This document shows, piece after piece, positions 1 to 12,600 of a stretch of 64,000 nt of DNA. Position 1 is the stretch's first letter, and every line of letters begins with the position of its first letter. The DNA is from Mermis nigrescens (taxonomy: Eukaryota > Nematoda > Enoplea > Mermithida > Mermithidae), in the NCBI GenBank assembly GCA_036768485.1, contig JAVLUZ010000145.1, positions 22,477,522 to 22,541,521 of the forward strand, read 5' to 3'. The notes under the pieces are model-generated. The model did not search any database and was not told the origin of the DNA. It saw nothing but the letters and a program-made list of their open reading frames with translations. A program made the position numbers and the translations under genes.

Positions 1-334
1 TAATTTAAAAAATGTTTTTATTGTATTGAAACGGCCAAACTTTTCAGCAAACATTAAAAAATCGAAAATGGTCGAAAAATCTAGCTCAAATCGGAAAACA
101 AAGGAATTTAAACATAAAATACTTTTATTACCTTATTTTAATACGTTAATACGTTATTCATATAAAAGCTGCATAAATACACAAGACGGAAAATTTAGCA
201 AAGCACTGTGCACATGCACGCATGCTCAGAAAGCTAAAATAAGATATTTCTGGAAGGGAACACGACCATCAGACTGAATTTCATCCCTGCTTCGCTATCA
301 TATATGTATTTCTCTTTCTAATGACGTCCATAAT

Positions 335-452
335 CAGGTACGTATCTCTAGGGGGATAGGGGGGATCAGACCCCCTAAAATTCAGAAAAATCGGAAAGTC
401 CCCCAAAATTGGTGTTGGTCCGCCCAAAATAGGACGGCCAGTTAAGTGCCTG
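335..452 (-). mobile_element. hAT-like MITE family 1 (copy a)
   Basis: The termini are CAGGTACGTA and TTAAGTGCCTG. The flanking 8 bp are TCCATAAT and GCCATAAT (7/8), the hAT duplication size. The copy is internally shortened relative to the usual 160-180 bp. It lies 43 nt past the donor of NADSYN1 exon 15. Confidence 0.8.
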
Positions 453-495
453 GCCATAATTAGTGAAGCGCTAAGCAAAACAACATTTCTTTTAC

Positions 496-624
496 CTGAG
501 CAGGCGAATATCGATCGCTCCACATGTGTATTAGTTTACAAAACATGGAGTATGGGCCGCAATTACCGGGTTTTCGCAATTTACCAATGGACGATAGCTC
601 ATCGTAAGTCAGACCCATGTCATC
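496..624 (-). CDS. NADSYN1: NADSYN1 exon 15 (last exon visible)
   Basis: This exon encodes 43 codons (residues 590-632): [20 protein letters not shown] and then [18 protein letters not shown]. It matches human EEDMGMTYAELSVYGRLRKV and [13 protein letters not shown]. The acceptor is ATTCTTAAG, the donor is GTAAAA, and both ends are phase 0. The expected final block (a VKRFF...NRHKMTTLTPAYHAE-like segment) was not found in 1-495 and should lie off the left edge. Confidence 0.95.
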
Positions 625-3600
625 CTTAAGAATGCAAATCGATTTTTCGCTGGCACGAAAAAGCAAATATGTAATCTAAGTCAGAATCCTAGACCAAGTC
701 TAAAGATACGTAAGCAAACGGTGCCCGGAAGGTTAACCTGCGTAAATATTACATTTGCAATTAGTGTTCAAATGCATACATCGTGTACTGTACGTAGTCC
801 TACTGTACGTGAAGTAAGTAAAAATATTAAATATAAAATTTGAGACTACTGAAATTTCTTATTGTGTATGAATGCATGTATGATTTTTTCACTTTATGCA
901 GCTCTAACAAGAACTCCTCACGAGTCGCCACGCCGCAATATATTTACTACAGGACCATAGTTGGAAAATGCCGCGCCACCCACGCCACCCGGTGGCGCCA
1001 GAAGGCACTTCGGTACCTTCAGAACGCCAGCTGGGTGGCGCCAGAAAAACCAGCTTTTGATTGGGGGGGTAGAATTTTTTGACCCGAAATAAAAAAGTGA
1101 GAAAATGATACAACCAACCAACTAGCCAGCCAACCAATCAACTAACCGATCAACCAACCAGCCAACTAGCCAACCAAACAATCAACCAATCGGCCAAACA
1201 ACCAACCAACCAACCAACTTACCGGCCAAGTAACCAGCCATTTAGCCAACCAACCAACCACCTAATCAACCAAAACACTAACCAAATGGCCAAACAAACA
1301 ACCAACCAACCAACCAACCAACTAGCCAATCGCTCAACCAACCAACTAGCCAACCAATCAACCAACTAACCGGCCAACCAACCGACCAACTAGACAACCG
1401 CTCAACCAACCAACTAGCCAACCAACCAACCAACTAGCCAATTAAACAACCAAACAATCAGCTAAACAACCAACAAACTAGCCAACCAACCAACTAGCCA
1501 ACCAACCAACCAACTAGCCAACCAAACAAACAACCAATTAACCGGCCAAACAACCAATCAATCGGCCAAACAATCAACCAACTGGCCAAACAACCAACCA
1601 ACTAATAAGCCAAACAACCAACCAACAGGACCGTACAGTGAACTAGGAGTTTCGTTAGCAACTTCTGCTATATTTTTACACCAAGCTAAGGTAATTTTAT
1701 ACCTTACTTGAAATAAATTTATACCTTGTATGGGTCTTCAAGCCTTAACTGAGGTATAAAATCACATATGGGCGTGGGGGTCTAGGGGTTTGGACCCCCC
1801 CCCCGAGAATCCGCCGGACCCCCAAATCGAAAACCCCCAGAATTAAAATTTCTGGTGTCATTTTTGGCAATTTTGCTCCATCGGACTCCACCCCAGAACT
1901 TGGCTGCTACCCATGCATGCGTACAACTATCGGCAACAAAACACAGAAAGCATAACTAATCTCAACGGCTGGACTATACTCCAATCAAACATATCAAGAC
2001 TTGGTAGATTTTACAACTTTTTTCAATTTCATCATTGCTTTCTTGTTTAATGAAATCTGATCAGTCAAAATATGTACGTGAAATGGTTTCGTGCTTCATA
2101 TTTTTGATTAGTTTTTAATTTTGTCTATACATAAACGATTCTTAATCGAGAATTAAAAAAAGACTAAAAAATTACCTAAGCATGCAAAAAAACTAGGAAA
2201 ATATCTGCGGAAAAGTAGACTCTATCTAAGCTATGAGAAAATCGGAGCGCAATCGCGACCTCTAAATAAGCAAAATACCTATATGTTATGTACATATATA
2301 AGGTGTCCAAATAATTTTCGCTGATTTATAAGAGACCTTAAAAGAGTAAATCTATAACGAACATTTTTTGCATAACTCTACCAAAGTCGATTTGCTGTCA
2401 ATCAATGACCAGACATGCACAGCAAGGGAATCCTGTGGGGATGGAATTGAAGACTTTTTGGACTCTCAAATCATAAATACATAGGCATTAAAAACGTCAT
2501 TTTTCAGCATTTCTGTCGATGCTCTACATATCTTTCTAGAGCACAAAAACATTTAAAAAAATTGAAATAAACTGAATATATTAGAAGAATATCTTCAAAA
2601 AATGAATATACCGCGCGATACGCCGAAAATTTAAAAATTTAAACTCTTGAGCAGATATATAGCTAAAAACGCTCAAGGCACCACCTATTCTACGAATTTT
2701 TCGGAAAATTTTGGAAAATCGCGAATTCTGAGGACAGGTGAAAAAATTTTTGGAGGAAGGGGGAAGAAATAAATATTTTTGGGATGAAACCCCCATGATC
2801 ATGTACGTCAATGACTGAAAAAAATATGAGCATTAGAAAACCCTTACATGGGCTCCATAATCGGCTTAGCTGAACTTTTCTATTTCATAATGTCATCAGT
2901 GAGTTTAGTTTCAGCCAGTGTATGGAATAACGTTCATTTATTTGATTAGTTGTATGCGTTTTTCAGGTAAGATTGGATGAATTTCGGTATTTAAGTGAAA
3001 TTAAACAGCTTTGAAATTCCGTAGTACCATAGCCTGGTATAATAAAAATAAAGGTACATATTCATAAGCAGGCATGTAGCTGGCCGTCCTATTTTGAGGG
3101 GGACCAGCACCAATTTTGAGGGGGAGACTGAGCCCAAAAAGGCCAGAAATATCACAAAATAACGTTTAAAAAGTCCTACATTTCCGATTTTCCTGAATTT
3201 TAGGGGGTTCCGAACCCGCCGCCCATTCCCCTCAGAAATAAGTGCCTGTTTATAAGTGCATACCTCGTCTGTTTGAACGAAAGCTCCGTCTTTCAGAGGC
3301 TCGAGCTCAGCTGTGGGAGTCAAATCAATAATTCTGAAAAAAATAAAAATGCCGACATTAGCTTAATTCAATGCCAATATTTAAAGCACAATAAACACTA
3401 TCACTTTAAATAAACAGGAGCGTACGTGAAATTTTTCTAATAAGGAATGGACGCGGACGGACCTGAAATTAGTCGCCCAATAAATCGAGAAGTATTCGCT
3501 TAGGTTGAAAATGGCTACAAGTGATTGAAAAAATAACAGAAATATTCTAGAAAAATTTTTTATTACCTAAAGCCAGAGGTAAGGAGTCGAAAAAGCACAC

Positions 3601-6600
3601 ATACATACCTATCTATCAAAAGATCTGGTGCAAAGCGCCAAAAATTTTCAAAAGTATGCCAGAAAACTGGATAAAATGGTTGAAATCATCCCGTTTCCCA
3701 AAAAAACTTTTGTACGAACTTACTTTTCGTCCTATAGTCAATAGACCGAAAAATCCAAAAATTTTTGATTCCTCCGAATTATGTTTAAAATGGCACTATG
3801 GCTTTAACGTAGGTTTAAGTAGAACGAATCAACGATGAGAGCCGAAAGTTTTAGAAACTTCAATGATAAAAATCATTTAACAAACTCTTTCATCTTGTCA
3901 ACTATATTAGATCAATGAATGGTTCTGCTTCATTTATTAAAAATCAATACCAGTGAATAGGATTTCTCCTGTTCTCCGGTGAAGAGCGTAGTGACTCTTT
4001 AGTACTCTATCATTAGTAATTAAACTTTTATCAGTCGCGGAAGACAATAAAAGAATAAAAATAATGACCTTATGGTACGACACGCTTTCTGATAAAATGC
4101 TGCAATTTTTCCACGTCTTTCTGCATTATCCTACATATCTTTATATTTGGTCTAAGAGCGAGAAAACCGCCCCTTACCCTTACGTACGCCCAGGTGCCTT
4201 TATAAACATATAAAATACAAAAATGTAAAGCCGGTTTAATTTAAAAATGCCTTACTGTCTGAGTGAAGGCAGTTCGTATTCGATTAGACAATATTCGAGG
4301 AAATGTTTCAAATCGTGTTTACTAAATCCTCCAATAGGATTGACATCAGCTGAAGAGCAATCGTATTTGGTCAAATAGCCACAAAGACTGAAAATATTAA
4401 ATACATAATTCAGATTAAGAGTCTTTCTTTCACAAAAACCCTTTATTTTCATTTGGCATTAGCGCACAGAGATGCATATACTATATGTGAGTACTCGATA
4501 ATTGTTTTTTCATGACTTGCGACCATAGATGCACAGCGATATAAGTGAGTGAGCTTTGAAACTACGTTTTTCCACAGTTTCTGATCAATTTCAGGCATTT
4601 TCCAAACAAAATTTTCACTTTTCATCGATTTAAGGCCTTCATTTTCCACAAAAATTTTCCGTTTCTCCATTCTGGGGGATCTAGATCCCCCAAAGCACCT
4701 ATCACGTCATACATGGGCGTGGGGACGGGTGAGATGGGGTATTACTCCCCCTGGGCTTTAAAAATCTGACAACTATATAGTCATTTTAACCGGAAAAAAA
4801 CATTGCTATATCGCCTTTTTTGGACCCAGAAATCTAGCTATATAGCCTTTTTCAGAATCAAAACCATACCGTGTGAGTTTAGAAATTCTATATAGTCGTT
4901 TTTTCTGAGTTTCAAAAGGATTTATAGCTATTTTCCCAGCTTCTCAAAGAGCTAAATAGCTCATTTTAGTTCAAAAATTCTATATAGCAATGTTTGTGAG
5001 TTCATAAAGGCTATAATGTTTGCCAAAAATGCACGGAAACGGTAGGTTAATAGTGATATAGTTTTTCTGCTGTAGAATCGTCCTTTACAAAGCATTTAGC
5101 TATCTCAAAGTTTTCGATTTTTACCCCTCCCCGAAAGTTTGACCTTGCGCATCTATGCCTCACGTGCGTGTCTGCTTGCGACTAGCCAAGTTAAACATTA
5201 CATAATTACTAGTAAAACCTACATACGCATGTATTTGAGGATTTAAGCTACAGAAGAGCAGGCACGTAGCTGGTAGTCCTATTTTGAGGGACCAATACCA
5301 ATTTTTGGGGGGACTAAGCCCAAAAAGGCCAAAAATAGCGTTTAAAAAGTCCTATTTTTCCGATTTTTCTGAATTTGGGGGGTCCGGATCCCCCATTCCC
5401 ACCAAGGGATACGTGCCTGCGGAAGAGCAAACTTACATAAGTATATGTGCAACAGCAAATTTATGTATTTTTATTTATTAAATTTATTTTCGAATCGGAT
5501 GCGCAAGTTCAAATTTATAGCTCATAATAGTTACTTTCCCGTCTCTGATCATAAGCACAGCTGAGTTTTTCAGATGCCTTCTTCGACTATTTTTCGCTTT
5601 TAATTAACAAAACTGTCAACTTTTCGAATCAATCAATAGAAAAAATTCGTGCACGTTCAAATTTTGATTTAAAAAATTGCAACGAATACCCTTTCAAAAA
5701 TTATAATTTCACTGCTACATCGATGATCCTTCTACAATTTTGTCACCCGACAACATGTACAATTTTTAATTTTCGACGAATTGAGCTTTTATTTACAAAC
5801 TCAAATAAAATAAAACGCGGAACGAAATCCTTAGTAAAAATAATAAAATTAACAAATAAATTCGAACGTCATTTAATAAATCGAGTTTGCTTGAAATGAA
5901 GAGAACAATTAATATAGAAAGCATCAGCTCAAAATTTTGAATCTCAATTTCATTGAAGACTTAAGTCGCTAAATTTCTGATTCCTGACCAAACTTTGTCC
6001 GAAAATACACAGATAGATAAGCAGATATGACTCAAAACTTAAGAAGCCAAATGCTTGCCTAAAAATAGTCAATTTTTCAGAAATACTACAAAACTTATAC
6101 AAGACCTGAATTTTCAGTGAGAATAATAGGATGAAAGATCTTCTTTCGAAAAATTCCTGCATCCACTAATTTTCTTACAAAATATCAGCCTAATCCGGTC
6201 TACATTATGAAGCATGTAACAAATTGATAAGAAAAACCTGAGTTTATTAAGCACTAATAAATTACAACTTGCTAAGAAATAAACGGAAATGGATTTCAAT
6301 TATGATCGAGTTGTAAATAATTGACTATAATTTATGATTTTTATTAACAAAATTTTAAAAAAATCACTAAAGAAGAAAAAAGACTTTCATCTACGTTCGC
6401 AGAACTCAAGACGAGTAGAGAGCTGCGTTTACTGCGGCTCCATTGCATCAATTGAGCAAAAAAGTACGAAATGACCATTCTGAGTCGAGCCTGTAAATTT
6501 TGCAGGGCCAGGTTTTCCCGCGGTTCGCCACCATTCGACCGGAATTTCGGCAGGAAGCCTGTGACGCATTTGAAAATGTCCAAGATGGCCGTAACGGCTG

Positions 6601-9600
6601 CATCAATCTTACACGATATGTGAGTGCTGTCAAAACAGTGTTTTAAAGAGAAGCATTTTTGATACTTTTATGTTAGATTGATTATGTAATATATAAGACA
6701 AAAATATTATCAAACAAAGTAGAGCTGTGCCGGGGCCAGTGTTAGAATTGATTATAATGTAGAAAATTGATAATGTTTCGGGCAGATTTACCTTCAAGCT
6801 CCATTTCAAGCAACACCACACATCTAGCTAATTCAAATCTTTATTTTATTATGTCAGGTTGGTGCAAATTTCTAGTTAATAATCAAAATTGACATATTTT
6901 GAATTGCAATTCATATAGCCGAGCTTTCCAGCTTGCTTGGTAGCAGACAGCTACGTCTATCAGAACAAATAGAATAATAAGCCTAAAAAAGTGCGAAGTA
7001 ATGCTCATTGAAAAACGCATCCAAGTCAGAGGAGTTAAATCCATACATGGGCAGCTCAAAAATTCTGGGGTTCCAAAACTTTCCGAAGTCAAAAAGTGCC
7101 TGATAATATATAGTAGGGCGAAAAACACCTTTTTCTTGCGTTTCTCAATGAGAGCTATCCATTAGCATCAAAAAATCGCAGAAAAACAAAAAATTCTGAA
7201 AATCAATTTCTGGGGCATCTAGCGAATTTTTTTGGGAGGGAGAGTGTGAATTCTGGGGGTCTAGACCATAGGTGGGCAGCACCGAAATTTTTGGAGTGTG
7301 AAAAAATTTCTGGGGGTGGTGGTGAAAAACACCATTTTCCGACGTTTCTCGTCGAGCACTATCCAATGGCATCAAAAAATCGCTAACAAAGGAAAAAATT
7401 TCAAAAATTGAATTCTGGGGGTATTCCAACTTCTGGGGGTTGCATACCCCTAACCCCCACGCCCACATCCCAAGCCCCCGATGCCCATGTTCTGTTATAT
7501 CTTGTAATCCCAACAAATATTAACGTTTGACGCGCATATCTACTAGCAAGAATATATATATACATAGGTATAAGGGGTAGGGTAGGGTCGTACTATGAAC
7601 ACGGTAAAGCACGCTTTTCTTGGCCCCGGCCCCGGCAAAAGAGGCGGCCCCGGCACAGCTCTAAAACAAAGCCAACAAAGCCTACTATTCACACAAGGGC
7701 GTTGGGCCTAGACGCACAAGGTTAGAATCGGCAGGGGCGGGTGAAATTTCAGTAATCTGAAATAGTAAATTTAGTTTACACGAATTGTTTGCCATTTAAA
7801 CGACGGGAATGGTAGAAATAGCCTATGTACATGTATAAAATGCTTTTTCGTGCTAATGCCGCATTTTAGAAGCATTTTTAGTCCATTTTTACTGCATTAT
7901 ATCGTTTTCAACACTGAAAAATGGAAAATCGATCCATTTTAGACGCTAATTGACTGAAAAAGCACATAAAAGTATTAATCTAGCGCCGGAAAAATTTTGA
8001 TATAACTGCTTTTGTCCTAAAAAATGATGCAGAAAACGTTCCGTCAGCTCAAAATCGCCGGACAGTACGTTTCTGGTTGACCCTTCAGCGGTGGTAATAC
8101 TCCTCGCTGGCCCCCTATGTACATGCAGGGGCGTAACCAGGATTTTATTTCGGGGGCCCAAAATTTTTGAAGTCCTATATCTCGGGAACCATTAGGAGAT
8201 ACGCGAAAATAATGGCATTTTTGAGCGTTTCTCGACGAGATCTATGCCATGGTGAAGTAAAAAATTTTTAAAAAATTAAAAATTTTCTTGCTCTATTTTA
8301 AACCTAAAAATCAAAAATCTATCTTTTAAGCTATCGGCATTACTAATTTCTCAATATCGAGTTAAAGCTTGAATCCAAAACATTTCGAAAGTCCTTTCAT
8401 TGCATTTAATTTTGCGGTTTTGCAAAGAAAACTAATGCAGAAAATAATAAATTGGGGCTTCTAAGGTAAGAAAAAAGATAGAAAATAAGAAATCCGGCGC
8501 GCCGGAAAAAGTTTGAGTTTAGAAGCTAAAAAGTGTGCTGGAATCGCATTTGGACAGTCCTTCTAGTTGACTTTGAGAATTTTTAATTTTTTTTTCGGGA
8601 GACCCTTGTGAAAAATTAAATTTATAGTTTTACATTTCGGGAGGGAGCGCCCACATCCCTGATTACGCCTCTGTGTACATGTATGGCTTTGGAGGGTACG
8701 ACCCAGAGAATCCATTAGACCCCGCCAAATCGATAGATCCCCTAAAATTGAATTTTTGACGTGTTTTTTTAAGATTTTTGATAGTTTTATGTACAACATC
8801 CAAACTTTCGCAGAATTCGGCTGTTGCCCAAGTATGCTTCTGTCCACTGTTTTTTTTGCACGAGCCTCTTTGTACATGTACAAAGATCTCCGGAAAAGTC
8901 TTTATACGAGCGAGAAAATTTTTGTACATATAATATGTAGACATACTAATAAATATACACATTTTTACATACTACTAGATTGTTACCCGTGACCCGCATG
9001 CGTCGCAAAAAGTGTTACTTTGTCCTAAATTTAGCTGATTATATTAGTTCGGCGCCAAGGCGCTGAAATTTTTATGAGTCTTGGGTTGAATTAACATATA
9101 AAATTCGACTGAGTAAGCTAAAATAACTTGTGTTACACAATCAAAAATAATACAGCGATTGCAATATGCTGACTGAGTCTCATAACAGACATCAATTTGC
9201 TTATAGATTCAATGCAACGCAAAGATAAAAAAGTCAATTTTATCTTCAAACGGCAAAAAACAGTGCAAAGATGTTTATAAGTTGTTTCTGCATGAAATCT
9301 TTATAAAACAAAATTTGTACAAAGATGCTTAAAGGTGGATTTTAGAGTGTTCAATGCCCGCACTTGGAGCTAAATAGAATGCAATTATAATATTCCGTGC
9401 GAAGCGCCAAAATGTATTTGAAATTTTGCTGAAAAGTACTCAAAAGAGCGTTAAAATTACTATTAGTTTTCCCGAAAAAGTCTTTACACATTGTACGAAG
9501 ATGGCTCCGAAAATCTTTGTACGAGCCTCAAAATCGTTGTCTCGTTCAAAAAAACGGTGCTTCTATCCCACTAATTCTCATTTATCAACGTAATATCTTT

Positions 9601-12600
9601 GATCCTTCGTACGAGTATTATATTAAAGAAAAGTTTTATCCTGTCGGCTATGAAAATGTCATAAGCCATCTGACCAAATAGCCAAGTGCTATACAAAATA
9701 AACACTTCGTCAACTAGAACGTGTAAATAGGTCGTTTTTGCTATTAAGTATCTAAAATTTACAAACCTGATGATTTACATATTTTACTAATTTTTAATTT
9801 CTTCTCTAAATTGGAAACAACTCTAAATAGTGCCCCATGTTTCGTTGCAAATATAAAAAGTTTCGTGTTAAGATTACACCTGCGAATTTCCTTGTCAAGT
9901 TTACTGTAGTTTATTTATTTTTATTTATTTATTATTTATTATTTATTTGTTTTTATTGTATTTACTCAAGTTCACTCAAGTTTACATACCTGCCTATATC
10001 GTTTGCTAATTTTTCTGCAGTGGATTTGGTTTGTTTAGACGAATTTTCTGTTGCCAGGTAGCATGTCACGAAAATCCTGCTGCATAGATCATCCGGTTCT
10101 TCTGGCGTGTACCTGCTGTCGCCGACAATAGCACGAATATCTTTAAGCACGCGCTCATCTAAATCGGGACTATGTTAGAAACTTAAAAGAAGAAGATCGG
10201 ACGAAATTAAAAAATAAATAATTGTATGCACTAATAAACATTTAAAAGTGTAAAATACATAGATAATAAATGTGTGAGTAAATAATGTAAAATGAGCGAG
10301 TGAAAACCAATAAATCGAGCTTAACATTCCAAATTATATGTAGCAACAAATAAGTAATAATCCCTCTAGAACGCTCTAACTTAGACACAAATTTTGACAG
10401 CCTCACAGATTTCCGCTCTCTTTTTTTAAATTTTTTTACATTTTTTCCACAACATTATCAATAGAAAAAATTCCGCATTTTCCGTCCTTTCACACTTTTA
10501 TTATCTCCCCCACTTTTGAGAAATACAATGCGCTATATCTCATCACCCATTATGTATTCCAGAGTGAGCATTCATCCCAGAGGAAGATTTGAGGTATTTT
10601 CCTCAGTGCCTGAGGTACCCAAAATACACCATTTTGGACACCTTTCACAACAGTCCATCCACATCAGCAATAAACAACGACTTTTTCTTCGAGTAAACAT
10701 TTCGAATCTCGAATCGCCTAATTCATTTCAGGCTCAAAGTTTAGCATCCTATTATTTGCAATATTACTAGAATTACAGGAATTCAAATCAAATTTTATTT
10801 GAAAGCAAAAATGGAAAATTTGTCGAATTAGTTTATCGATAAGAGTAATTATTATGACAAATAAGTCAAAAATTTGGGCGTTGGGGCAACGAATTCCTAG
10901 AGGAAAAAAATTCTACTGGAAATAATACACAAAAAATAAGGCAAATCAAATTTTTAACTTTTCTAAATTGGATATTAGCAATATTTTAAAATTTAAGAGT
11001 CAGGCTTTATAAAATTTACAGCAATGCTAAATATTAATGTTTGCAAAGCGGAACAGCATAGTATGTATTCTTCATGCGTAATTTCGTTTTAAATAACTCG
11101 ACATTTCATTTCTTCGTGAGAAACTGCCAAAAAACCAAAAATATCCATATATTTACCGCCGTCCTTGACGCCACGACAAACCAAACGACACATTGAATAC
11201 ACGAGGCATGCTGTAGCTGCACTATCTCGACCGCCACTCAATGGCAGAAAAAAGCCGCCCAAATTACTCCGCCTTAATATATCCCAGAGCCAGCAAGCAG
11301 GGCCTAAAGCTATAAAAACATCAATAAATTGCAGGTTTAAAAAAATATTTAAAAAATAGATTTTTCGAATTAGATTTAAAATATTTAAAATAGAATTTAA
11401 AATAGATTAAAATATTTAAAATAGATTTTAAAAAATATAATATTTTAAAATAGATATTTTTTAAATAACATATTTTTAAACATTTAAAATAGACATTCGT
11501 CTAGTCAATCGCCCTATGCTTTAAATGTGAATGGAAAGTTTATAATGGGTGTCCTTGGATAATTTACTCATTTTACGCCTCTCGATAATGAATATCTATA
11601 CGATAATACGTGAGTATAATCGCATTATATACGACAATTATCCTATTCAAAGATGCGAGCATAGCAGCACCAGACGTGCACATAGGGGATTTGAGGGGGT
11701 CCTGACCCCCAAATAGAAAAATGGAAAATTTTGTGGGGAAAATGAGGCAAACTGAAGGCCGAAAAGGATCAACAATGAAAAAATTCTTCGTAAGCGCGTC
11801 GAATTGATCGGAAAAAAGTGTAATAACGTAGTTTTAATGGTATTTTAGCGCTTACGCCAGTTTTTGAGTCATTTTAACCCAAAAAGCTCAATTTTCGATC
11901 CCCAGACCGACTGACCCCCAGATCGACAATGCTGTGCACCCATGTATGAGCAGAGCAACACTCCTTATTTTTTATGGTGTCTTCTACAGTAATGCCAATA
12001 CATAGACTTAAAATATGATCGTTTTAAGCATGGGCGTACACCATATGTAGATGCATAAGGTCAGAGTGGGCAGGGAGTAGAATCCCAGAAATCTAGAACT
12101 GTAAATTCAGTGTTTAAGATTTTTTTGCTATTCAAAAGACGAAAATGATCGAAATAGCATATAAAACGCTTTTTTCGTGGTAATATCGCATTTTAGAGCA
12201 TTTTAAGTATATTGCGACTGCATTATATCGTTTTTAACACTACAAAATGTAGAAATCGGTCAACAATGAGAGAAATTTTGATTTGTAACACCATTTTGAC
12301 ATAATTTGGGCAAGTTAAGTTAGTAATAAATATTAGATACAAGTGAATCGCGTAAGATAAAATAATAAACTCCGAGTAAAAAACATGTGATATCAGACAT
12401 GCACAGCATGGGAATACTGACGGGGGATGAAATGTTAAAGTGTCTCCTCTTGAGCTCAAAATGGCGGATACGCGTCAAGAACATCGTTTTTCGGCATTTC
12501 AGACGATGCTTTATTTGTCTAGAGCATAAACCCATTTTTTAAAATTTTAAAAAATTTAAAAAATCCGAATAAATTGAAGGAAACATATTCAAAAATTAGA

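Noticed and set aside
1..495. Search for the last NADSYN1 exon
   Set aside because: No minus-strand frame here resembles the conserved terminal block; it most likely lies beyond the window.
1095..1624. Possible CRISPR-like array
   Set aside because: Regularity is only that of a CAAC minisatellite, with no spacers, and the genome is eukaryotic.
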